A stretch of DNA of 5,773 nucleotides from NCBI GenBank assembly GCA_947466555.1, contig CANIFK010000383.1, positions 1 to 5,773 of the forward strand, written 5' to 3'. Both the position numbers and the translations under genes were made by a program. The DNA comes from Acidobacteriota bacterium. Its GTDB lineage: Bacteria > Acidobacteriota > Terriglobia > Bryobacterales > Bryobacteraceae. How positions within the stretch are numbered: the stretch's first letter is position 1; each line of letters begins with the position of its first letter. This document shows positions 1-5,773 of this stretch, piece after piece. The notes under the pieces are model-generated. The model did no database searches, was not told the origin of the DNA, and saw nothing but the letters and a program-made list of their open reading frames with translations.

Positions 1-1410
1 ATTTTTGATTACAACCCGAAGGAGCCGCTGTCGGACCATGTGGTGCATTTTGATCATGCGCCGGGGAGCGATCGGGCGGAGAAGTTTGAGATTGCTTCGT
101 CGGCGTACCGGTTGCGGCAATCGAAGTGTTTTCTGGCGAGCGGGGACGCGTTGACTTGTACCACTTGCCACAATCCGCATGCGGTGACGACGCAGTTCGA
201 CGCGGCTTGTTCGGGGTGCCATAAGACGCTGGCGACGTCGCATCCGGCGGCGAAGAAGGACTGCGCGACTTGCCACATGCCGAAGCGGCGGACGGAGGAT
301 GTGATTCACGTTGTGGTGACGGACCACAAGATTCAACGGCCGCCGGCGAAGAAGGTGGACTGGCTGGCGGCGCGGACGGAGCGGCACGAAACGATGGGGA
401 CGACTTCGTATCAGGGGGAAGTCGCATTGTATTATCCGGCGAAGTTAGACAGCGACTTATACCCGGCTGTGGCGCAGGTGATGAATCAGAGTAACTTGAA
501 GGCGGGGATTCCGCGGCTGGAGGCGGCGCTGGCGAAGCAGCAGCCGGGGCATCCGGCTTACTACGTGCAGATGGCGCAGGCGTATCACGCGACCGGGGAG
601 ATGGCGAAGGCGATTCCGTATTATAAGAAGGCTCTGGAGAAGGACGGGAGTTATTTGCCGGCGCAGCGTTCGATGGGGGCGACGCTGGCGCAGATGGGGC
701 AATTGGCCGAGGCGCAGGCGGCGCTGGAGGGGGCGACGAAGGGGCATCCGGAGGATTCGCTGGCGTGGCTGGAGCTGGCGCGGGTGTACCGGCAGCAGCA
801 GAAGGGCGCGGACGCGCTGGCGGCTGTGCGGAAGGCGGTTTTATTGGAGCCGGAATTGGTGGACGGGCATGTGGCGCTGGGGATGATTTTGTTGGACGGG
901 GGCGACCGGGCGGGGGCGGAGACGGCGTTCCGGGCGGCGTTGCGGGAGCAGCCCGACCAGGCGGATGCGCATACGAATCTGGGGAATTTGTTGAACGCGA
1001 AGGGCTCTGTGGCGGAGGCGGAGAAGCACTTTGTGGATGCGATCCGGTATCAGCCGCGGAACGTGGCGGCGCGGTACAACATTGCCGTTTTCCTGGCGAA
1101 TTTGCGGCGGTTTGCCGATGCGATTCCGCATGCGCGGGAGGCGGTGGCGCTAGAGCCGGGGAACTTGAATAACCGGGATTTGCTGGGGAATTTGTATGCG
1201 GCGGGGCGGCAGTGGCGGGAGGCGGTGATTCTGTATCGCGAGACTTTGAAGATGAACCCGGGATTTCCGCGGGCGCAGTTAGGGTTGGGGACTGCGTTGG
1301 GCGCCATGAATGACTTCGCTGGCGCCCGTATTTATTTGACGCAGGCCGCACAATCGGCGGATCCGGCTGTGCGGGCGGAGGCGGCGGAATTACTGCGGAC
1401 GCTTCCGTGA
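1..1410 (+). CDS. Multihaem cytochrome c / TPR-repeat protein, 3' part (5' end outside window)
   Basis: The frame is open from base 1, so the gene starts upstream; the GTG at 40 is internal, because IFDYNPKEP-type sequence already precedes it. In the 469 visible residues, three c-type haem attachment motifs come first: CTTCH (bases 157-171), CSGCH (208-222) and CATCH (262-276). After the last comes a CHMPKRR stretch and then a TDHKIQRPP segment, whose histidine could be a distal haem ligand (inference). From about residue 186 to 460 there are eight consecutive 34-residue TPR units with the usual G/A/Y and final P positions, for example DAHTNLGNLLNAKGSVAEAE. Haem attachment takes place outside the cytoplasm, so the protein should be periplasmic or surface exposed; the signal peptide must lie upstream. 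The family resembles Acidobacteriota cytochrome c554-like proteins fused to TPRs. A role in electron transfer, with the TPRs as a partner-binding scaffold, is inferred; no substrate can be named. The end overlaps the convergent propeller A gene by 21 bases. Confidence 0.88.
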   Translation: MFDYNPKEPLSDHVVHFDHAPGSDRAEKFEIASSAYRLRQSKCFLASGDALTCTTCHNPHAVTTQFDAACSGCHKTLATSHPAAKKDCATCHMPKRRTEDVIHVVVTDHKIQRPPAKKVDWLAARTERHETMGTTSYQGEVALYYPAKLDSDLYPAVAQVMNQSNLKAGIPRLEAALAKQQPGHPAYYVQMAQAYHATGEMAKAIPYYKKALEKDGSYLPAQRSMGATLAQMGQLAEAQAALEGATKGHPEDSLAWLELARVYRQQQKGADALAAVRKAVLLEPELVDGHVALGMILLDGGDRAGAETAFRAALREQPDQADAHTNLGNLLNAKGSVAEAEKHFVDAIRYQPRNVAARYNIAVFLANLRRFADAIPHAREAVALEPGNLNNRDLLGNLYAAGRQWREAVILYRETLKMNPGFPRAQLGLGTALGAMNDFAGARIYLTQAAQSADPAVRAEAAELLRTLP

Positions 1411-2346
1411 GCGGAGGGCGGCCATTGTGACCAAGCCGGCGGCGGCGAGGGCGACCGAAGAGGGTTCGGGGGTCTGTGTTTGCGCGGGAGAGGCGTCGTT
1501 GACGAAGACGATGCCGCGCATGCTGGACGGGCCGTTGGCGATGAAGGTGTCGACGAACTGGCCGGCGGCGGTGTAGCGGACGACGGTGTTGCCGGCGTAA
1601 TTCAGGACGTATAGCAGGCCATCGGGGCCGAAGGCCATCCCGTCGGGGCCATTCAGGTTAGCGCCGCCGGCGAAGTCGGGGAGTTGGGTGCCGTTGGGGG
1701 CGAAGGCGAGAATTTGATTGCCCCAGGCCGGACTGTTGCCAAACGTGTCGGCGACGAGGAGATTGACGCCATTGAAGAGCAGACTGCCCATGCCTGTGCT
1801 GAGTGTCGGATTGTTGGAGACGAAGGTAGATACGAATGCCCCGGTCGAGTCGTATTTGAAAATGGATCCGGAGTCGGCGGTGCCGACGAAGAGATTCCCG
1901 GCGGCGTCGAAGGCGATGCCGGTGATATCGGAGAGAGGGTTGCCGGAGGTAAAGTTGCCCATGAACGCTCCCGTAGTCCCGTTGAACTTTTGGACCGATG
2001 TATCCGCGCCCACGTAGACGTTGCCATCCGGGCCGACGACGATGGGCTGGGGGAAGCTGTTGGTGGTGGCGAAGGTGCCGATGAAGGCACCCGTTGCCGG
2101 GTTGTATTGCAGGACGTTAGCGCCCGCTTCGTTGATGACAAGCAGGTTGCCGTTGGGCCCAATGGTGATGCCCTGAGCGTTGACGAGCCCATTCCCGGAA
2201 ATGCTCTGGAGAAGGGTCCCGGTGGATGAGTATTGATGCAGATCGCCGCCGCCGCCGCCGCGGCTGGTGATGAAAATCGATCCCGCAAAGGCCGCTGGGG
2301 CGGCTAGGGCGAGGGCAAGTACCGTGAGTGTTGTTTTGTTTTTCAA
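1390..2346 (-). CDS. PEP-CTERM sorted beta-propeller protein (propeller A)
   Basis: A secreted protein of 318 residues. It has a signal peptide (KNK, then a hydrophobic run ending AAFA before GSIF, about residue 21), then about six NHL/SMP-30-like blades with repeated GPNGNLLV, GPDGNVYVG, DAAGNLFVG and GPDGLLYV turns. The last strand (MRGIVFVND) probably closes the ring with the N-terminal SIFITSR strand. The C-terminus carries PEP (about residues 293-295), a hydrophobic segment and an RSRKR tail. This is the PEP-CTERM signal, which in known systems an exosortase recognises in the inner membrane; no exosortase gene is in the window. I chose the TTG at 2346 because GAAGGA lies six bases upstream and it gives a normal signal peptide. 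An in-frame GTG at 2370 would add eight residues but has no ribosome binding site. A run of five GGC codons puts GGGGG after blade strand 1, unlike the paralogues. No cysteines are present. The ligand is unknown. Confidence 0.9.
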   Translation of the reverse strand: MKNKTTLTVLALALAAPAAFAGSIFITSRGGGGGDLHQYSSTGTLLQSISGNGLVNAQGITIGPNGNLLVINEAGANVLQYNPATGAFIGTFATTNSFPQPIVVGPDGNVYVGADTSVQKFNGTTGAFMGNFTSGNPLSDITGIAFDAAGNLFVGTADSGSIFKYDSTGAFVSTFVSNNPTLSTGMGSLLFNGVNLLVADTFGNSPAWGNQILAFAPNGTQLPDFAGGANLNGPDGMAFGPDGLLYVLNYAGNTVVRYTAAGQFVDTFIANGPSSMRGIVFVNDASPAQTQTPEPSSVALAAAGLVTMAALRSRKRPQ

Positions 2347-2352
2347 GAGAGT

Positions 2353-2358
2353 TCCTTC
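2353..2358 (-). promoter_or_regulatory. Ribosome binding site of propeller A
   Basis: GAAGGA lies six bases before the TTG at 2346. It decides the start in favour of TTG over the in-frame GTG at 2370, which has only a pyrimidine-rich sequence upstream. It is part of a 10-base palindrome, CCTTCGAAGG. Confidence 0.65.
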
Positions 2359-2367
2359 GAAGGTGGA

Positions 2368-2389
2368 CACTCTGCTTGCGTGATTGGGG
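2368..2389 (-). repeat. Leader element shared with propeller C (copy 1)
   Basis: This 22-base segment just upstream of propeller A matches 5338-5359, upstream of propeller C, at 20 of 22 positions. The two differences are at the seventh and eighteenth bases. It lies outside the proposed coding start, so the match is conserved leader sequence left from gene duplication or kept for regulation. Confidence 0.6.
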
Positions 2390-2433
2390 GGAGGATGTTC
2401 TCACTCGATCTCTCCCATTTGGCGGCGCGGATG

Positions 2434-3390
2434 CTATTTCCTGCCCCGGTTGCGGAGGGCGGCGATGGTGACGAGGCCAGCGGCGGCTAGGGCGATGGAT
2501 GAGGGTTCGGGGGTTTCTGTTTGCTCGGGAGCGGCGTCGTTGACGAAGACGATGCCGCGCATGGAGCCGGGGCCGTTGGGGATGAATGTGTCTACGAACT
2601 GGCCGGCGGCGGTGTAGCGGACGACGTTGCCGCCGGCGTAGTTAACGATGTAGAGAAGGCCGTCGGGGCCGAAGGCCATGTTGTCGGGGCCAAGGAGATT
2701 CGCGCCGCTGGCGAAATCGGCGAGCTGGTTGCCGTTGGGGCCGAAGGCGAGGATCTGGTTGCCCCAGCCGGCGTGGGCAGGGGCAAAGGTGGCGGCGACG
2801 AGGAGATTGGGGCCGTTGAATAGCAGGGCTCCGGCGCCGCTGACGATGGGAGGGATACCGGTGGCGAAGGTGGACAGGAGCGTGCCGGTGCTGCTGAATT
2901 TCAGGATGTCGCCGGCGTTGCCATCGCTGACGAAGAGGTTGCCGGTGGTGTCGAAGGCCAAGCCGCTGACGGAACTGAGACGATTATCGGTGGCGAAGAC
3001 GCCGAGGGGTGCGCCGGTGAGGCCATCGAAGCGCTCGACGGTGGAACTGGCGCCGACGTAGACGTTGCCATCGGGGCCGACGAGGATGGGTTGGGGGTAC
3101 TTGTTGGTTGTGGCGAATACGCCGATGTAGGCGCCGGTATCGGGGTTGTATTGGAGGACGTTTCCGGTGCTTTCGCTGACGACGAGCAGGTTGCCGTTGG
3201 GGCCGACGACGAGGCCCTGACCATTGACGAGGCCGTTGCCGGAAATGGATTGGATGAGGGTTCCGGTTTGGGTGAATTGGAAGAGGTCACCGGTGGCCTG
3301 TCCGCGGTTGGCGATGAAGATGGAGCCGGCGAAGGCTGAGGGGATGGCGAGGGTGCAGGCGAGTAGTGTTGTTATTGTTTTGTGGGTCAA
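2434..3390 (-). CDS. PEP-CTERM sorted beta-propeller protein (propeller B)
   Basis: Paralogue of propeller A with the same length (318 residues) and architecture: signal peptide ending PSAFA before GSIF, about six NHL-like blades, then TPEPSS near residue 294, a hydrophobic helix and RNRGRK. Blade turns such as GPNGNLLVV, GPDGNVYVG, DTTGNLFVS and GPDGLLYIV are clear. The fourth blade has the family's own pattern LLFNG.NLLVA.TF followed by WGNQILAF. The C-terminal quarter is nearly identical to propeller A, including AAGQFVDTFI and MRGIVFVND, which suggests these two are the most recent duplicates. The TTG at 3390 is preferred because GGAGGA lies six bases before it; an in-frame GTG at 3414 is the alternative. 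The only cysteine is in the signal peptide. Its stop is 87 bases upstream of the propeller A start on the same strand. Expected to be exported and membrane- or surface-anchored through the PEP-CTERM pathway; substrate unknown. Confidence 0.9.
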   Translation of the reverse strand: MTHKTITTLLACTLAIPSAFAGSIFIANRGQATGDLFQFTQTGTLIQSISGNGLVNGQGLVVGPNGNLLVVSESTGNVLQYNPDTGAYIGVFATTNKYPQPILVGPDGNVYVGASSTVERFDGLTGAPLGVFATDNRLSSVSGLAFDTTGNLFVSDGNAGDILKFSSTGTLLSTFATGIPPIVSGAGALLFNGPNLLVAATFAPAHAGWGNQILAFGPNGNQLADFASGANLLGPDNMAFGPDGLLYIVNYAGGNVVRYTAAGQFVDTFIPNGPGSMRGIVFVNDAAPEQTETPEPSSIALAAAGLVTIAALRNRGRK

Positions 3391-3396
3391 GAGCGT

Positions 3397-3402
3397 TCCT
3401 CC
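3397..3402 (-). promoter_or_regulatory. Ribosome binding site of propeller B
   Basis: GGAGGA, a near-consensus Shine-Dalgarno sequence, lies six bases before the TTG at 3390, at the same spacing as in propeller A. A perfectly complementary TCCTCC lies further upstream on the same strand (3434-3439). Confidence 0.7.
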
Positions 3403-3460
3403 GAGTGTGGACACTGGAGATACGCGGTTTCGGGGAGGATCTGATCAGCGTGTGCGGATT

Positions 3461-4324
3461 TTATTTCCGACTCATGTCGGCGGGGTGGAAGATGTCGGCG
3501 ACGGATTGGAAGCGGAGGACTTGGGTGACGCGGAGTTTGGGGCGGGGCGCGGTGGTGAATTGGCCGAGGAGGATGGCGTCGATGGCGGAGCCGTCTTGTT
3601 TGGTCTTTTCTACGACGGCGTTGAGTTTGGCTCGTTCGGCGGGGGGTAGGGCAGGTTCGATGTCGATGGCGGCGGGGAGTTCGGGGCAGTCGGTTCCATA
3701 GAGGCCGGCTCGTTCGGGGGAGTAGCGGTAGCGGCCGCGGATGGCGACCGTTTTGCCGTGCCAGTAGGGCAGGTTGTGGAAGACGGTGCAGATGTCCTTG
3801 GCGGCGGCGAGTTGGCGATCCAATTCGCGGCTGGGGCCCCACCAGGCGTGGTCATTGGGATCTTTGAAGGCGTTGAATTGGATGATGCGGGTGATCTGCA
3901 GTTCGGCGGGGTAGGTGCCCAGGTGGCCGAAGATGCGCGCCCAGCGTTCTGTGCCATCCGGGTTGCGTATGACGCTGCCGGGTTGCTGGGAACGGAACTC
4001 GCCTTCGACGGTCAGTTCAATTGCTTTTCCTTCGTCCAGGGCGTCGGTGAACAGGGGGCGGGTGCGTTTGTTCTCGGCTTCGCCGAGTTGCGTCATTACG
4101 TGAATGGCGGCGGCCCGCTTGACGCCATCGACCAAGGCCGGGCCGGGGCAGGTGGGGTCATAGAGGTTGGCGATTTCCTCGCCGGCGCGGTAGCGGGCCT
4201 TGAGGGTGATTCGCTTGCCGTGGAGTTCGTCAAGGCGTTGGAATACGTCGCAGACCGATAGCGGTGACTGGCCGCTGAGAGTTGCGGCAAGGGCGAGCAA
4301 CAGGAGAAGCGCGTGACTGGGCAT
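3461..4324 (-). CDS. Secreted hypothetical protein with two tandem Cys-x33-Cys modules
   Basis: I do not recognise this 287-residue protein. The start is the ATG at 4324: AGGAG lies two bases upstream and the codon opens a signal peptide (MPSHALLLLLALAATLSG, cleavage near residue 18-20). The same frame stays open upstream to 4594, but that part lies antisense-free inside the propeller C gene and has shadow-type composition. The mature part is an internal duplication. Module 1 runs from about residue 24 to 153 and module 2 from about 178 to 279. Each begins C.VF..L...HGK, continues to RYR and LY, and reaches a second Cys exactly 34 residues after the first (Cys25/Cys59 and Cys179/Cys213); 15 of 35 aligned residues are identical. 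Each module ends in a similar strand pattern, LQITRIIQF and LRVTQVLRF. The beta-rich pattern and paired cysteines suggest a small extracytoplasmic barrel, perhaps OB-like, with one disulfide per module; this is inference. It lies 37 bases after propeller C and 70 bases before propeller B, on the same strand. Confidence 0.8.
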   Translation of the reverse strand: MPSHALLLLLALAATLSGQSPLSVCDVFQRLDELHGKRITLKARYRAGEEIANLYDPTCPGPALVDGVKRAAAIHVMTQLGEAENKRTRPLFTDALDEGKAIELTVEGEFRSQQPGSVIRNPDGTERWARIFGHLGTYPAELQITRIIQFNAFKDPNDHAWWGPSRELDRQLAAAKDICTVFHNLPYWHGKTVAIRGRYRYSPERAGLYGTDCPELPAAIDIEPALPPAERAKLNAVVEKTKQDGSAIDAILLGQFTTAPRPKLRVTQVLRFQSVADIFHPADMSRK

Positions 4325-4361
4325 CGCTCCTATTGTCGCCCTGACGGGACGCACGTTTGCC

Positions 4362-5315
4362 TTAGAGGGAACGCTTTCGCGTGCGGAGGGCGGCGATTGT
4401 GACGAGACCGGCTGCGGCGAGGGCCATGGAAGCGGGTTCGGGGACGGTTCCCGGTTGTGGAGCGGCGTCGTTGACGAAGGCGATGCCACGCATGGAGCCG
4501 GGACCGTTGGTGATAAACGTGTCGACGAAGGCGCCCGTGTTGGTGTATCGGACGACGCTGCCACCGGGATAGTTGGCCGCATAGAGCAGGCCATCCGGGC
4601 CGAAGGCCATGGCGTTGGGGCCGTTCAAGTTGGCGTCGTTGGCGAAATCGGCGAGTTGGTTGCCGTTGGGATCAAAGGTCAGGATCCGGTTTCCCCAGAG
4701 AGGGCCGCCGGAGCCGAAGGTGGCGGCGACGAGGAGATTGGCACCATTGAAAAGGAGTCCGCCCGCGCCATTGGCGAGAGCCGGCTGGCCGCTGACGAAC
4801 GTGGACACGAAGGCGCCGGAGCTGTTGAATTTCGTTACCTTGCCATTGACGCCATCGCTGACGAAGAGATTGCCGCTGGCGTCGAAGGCCATGCCGGAGG
4901 CGGAATTGAGCCCGGAGGCGAAGGTGCCGATGAGGGCGCCGGTGAGGCCGTTGAAGCGCTGGACGGAGTTGCCGGCGCCGACGTAGAGGTTGGCATCGGG
5001 GCCGAAGAGGATGGGTCCGGGGAACGCGGCGGTGGTGGCGAAGGTGCTGATGAACGCGCCGGTGGTGGCGTTGTATTGCAGGACGTTGGCGCCAGATTCG
5101 TTGGCAACGAAGATGTTGCCGTTGGGGCCGACGGCGATGCCCTGGCCGTTATTGAGGCCGTTGCCGGGAAGAGATTGGAGGAGGCTCCCGGAGGATGAGT
5201 ATTGGTAGAGATCGGCACTACCGAAATCGCGGCTGGTGATAAAAATGGAGCCGGCGAAGACGCTGGACGATGCCAGTGCGCTTACCAGCATCGTCAGGAC
5301 TGCTTGAGAATTCAG
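4362..5315 (-). CDS. PEP-CTERM sorted beta-propeller protein (propeller C), probable CTG start
   Basis: Third paralogue, 317 residues if started at CTG 5315. About six NHL-like blades carry turns such as GPNGNIFVA, GPDANLYVG, DASGNLFVS and GPDGLLYAA, plus the family-specific blade with WGNRILTF. The tail has VPEPAS near residue 292, a hydrophobic helix and RTRKRSL, a PEP-CTERM signal. The first ATG in frame is at 5291, but starting there leaves only about 14 residues before the VFA/GSIF junction, no n-region and no ribosome binding site. The CTG at 5315 sits six bases after AAGGA and gives a 22-residue signal peptide that aligns without gaps to those of propellers A and B. A TAA at 5325-5327 rules out any longer form in this frame. 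Even with CTG the n-region lacks Lys or Arg, which is weak for a signal peptide. It follows polA by about 70 bases. The sequence is more divergent than the A/B pair (for example VPEPAS instead of TPEPSS). Confidence 0.88.
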   Translation of the reverse strand: MNSQAVLTMLVSALASSSVFAGSIFITSRDFGSADLYQYSSSGSLLQSLPGNGLNNGQGIAVGPNGNIFVANESGANVLQYNATTGAFISTFATTAAFPGPILFGPDANLYVGAGNSVQRFNGLTGALIGTFASGLNSASGMAFDASGNLFVSDGVNGKVTKFNSSGAFVSTFVSGQPALANGAGGLLFNGANLLVAATFGSGGPLWGNRILTFDPNGNQLADFANDANLNGPNAMAFGPDGLLYAANYPGGSVVRYTNTGAFVDTFITNGPGSMRGIAFVNDAAPQPGTVPEPASMALAAAGLVTIAALRTRKRSL

Positions 5316-5321
5316 AAAAAT

Positions 5322-5326
5322 TCCTT
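5322..5326 (-). promoter_or_regulatory. Ribosome binding site of propeller C
   Basis: AAGGA lies six bases before the CTG at 5315, the same spacing as at the TTG starts of propellers A and B. It overlaps the in-frame TAA at 5325-5327. The ATG at 5291 has no comparable site. Confidence 0.55.
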
Positions 5327-5333
5327 ACAACGG

Positions 5334-5356
5334 CGATCACTCTCCTTGCGTGATCG
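5334..5356 (-). repeat. Perfect inverted repeat in propeller C leader
   Basis: The 7-base arms CGATCAC and GTGATCG flank a 9-base loop, GCAAGGAGA. It lies between the polA stop and propeller C. No T-run follows, so it is not a typical intrinsic terminator. The loop holds a Shine-Dalgarno-like AAGGAG directly before a GTG (5340). It could be a leader hairpin or an operator; the function is unknown. Confidence 0.45.
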
Positions 5357-5359
5357 GGG
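5338..5359 (-). repeat. Leader element shared with propeller A (copy 2)
   Basis: Partner of the segment at 2368-2389, with 20 of 22 bases identical. In this copy the bases around it complete a perfect hairpin, which is absent from copy 1. The equivalent position of propeller B (about 3412-3435) keeps only the ends of the element. Confidence 0.6.
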
Positions 5360-5385
5360 TGCGGAAGTTATCAAGCTGTCGCGAT

Positions 5386-5773
<388 letters not shown>

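Noticed and set aside
765..1172. Second + strand frame inside the TPR region
   Set aside because: Gly/Ala/Arg-rich frameshifted reading of the TPR repeats; no ribosome binding site and no recognisable motif.
1684..2229. + strand open frame (181 codons) opposite propeller A
   Set aside because: Same low-complexity shadow composition as the frames opposite the other propellers. The three resemble each other only because the genes beneath are paralogues.
3387..3842. - strand Arg/Pro-rich frame overlapping the two-module Cys protein
   Set aside because: Arg/Pro/His-dominated composition typical of an out-of-frame reading in GC-rich DNA; the real gene uses a different frame.
4325..4594. N-terminal extension of the two-module Cys protein to 4594
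   Set aside because: The extra 90 residues are Pro/Ser/Thr-rich, mostly overlap propeller C in another frame, and would bury the good signal peptide that starts at 4324.
4455..5198. Long + strand open frame (247 codons) opposite propeller C
   Set aside because: It is antisense to a gene with clear signal peptide, blades and PEP-CTERM tail. The translation is rich in Gly, Glu, Ala and Val with no domain, as expected from GC-biased codons read in reverse.
1390..5315. Repeated segments as a CRISPR array or mobile element
   Set aside because: The repeats are homologous coding sequence in three paralogous genes about 1-3 kb apart. There are no regular short repeats with spacers, terminal inverted repeats or transposase motifs.
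5316..5385. Promoter or terminator between polA and propeller C
   Set aside because: No convincing -35/-10 pair or sigma-54-type element is visible, and the hairpin at 5334-5356 lacks a following T-run.

Overview
The window looks like chromosomal DNA of a GC-rich soil-type bacterium. The most likely source is Acidobacteriota, in or near the Solibacter/Bryobacter group. That is an inference from three things: a multihaem cytochrome fused to a long TPR array, several proteins ending in a PEP-CTERM sorting tail, and strong GC bias at third codon positions. No rRNA or other marker in the window settles the taxonomy.

Layout. On the + strand, the 3' part of a secreted-type cytochrome c/TPR protein runs from base 1 to 1410; its 5' end lies outside the window. 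Everything else is on the - strand. In transcription order these are: the 3' end of polA (5773-5386), a PEP-CTERM beta-propeller gene (propeller C, about 5315-4362), an unrecognised secreted protein built from two copies of one Cys-containing module (4324-3461), a second PEP-CTERM propeller (B, 3390-2434) and a third (A, 2346-1390). Gaps between these genes are about 37-90 bases, so they could be cotranscribed, although I see no clear promoter or terminator. Propeller A and the cytochrome gene converge and overlap tail to tail by 21 bases.

The three propellers are paralogues. Each has a signal peptide ending in AFA or VFA before GSIF, about six NHL/SMP-30-like blades, a linker of about 10 residues and a C-terminal PEP motif, hydrophobic helix and Arg/Lys tail, the signature of exosortase substrates. 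All three seem to start at a non-ATG codon (TTG, TTG, CTG), each exactly six bases after a GGA-containing ribosome binding site and each giving a 22-residue signal peptide. The ATG inside propeller C would cut its signal peptide to about 14 residues.

The clearest points of interest are the duplicated propeller family with its shared leader sequences and non-ATG starts, and the two-module Cys protein lying between two of its members. I see no CRISPR array, insertion sequence, RNA gene or phage gene. No non-coding stretch exceeds 300 bases.
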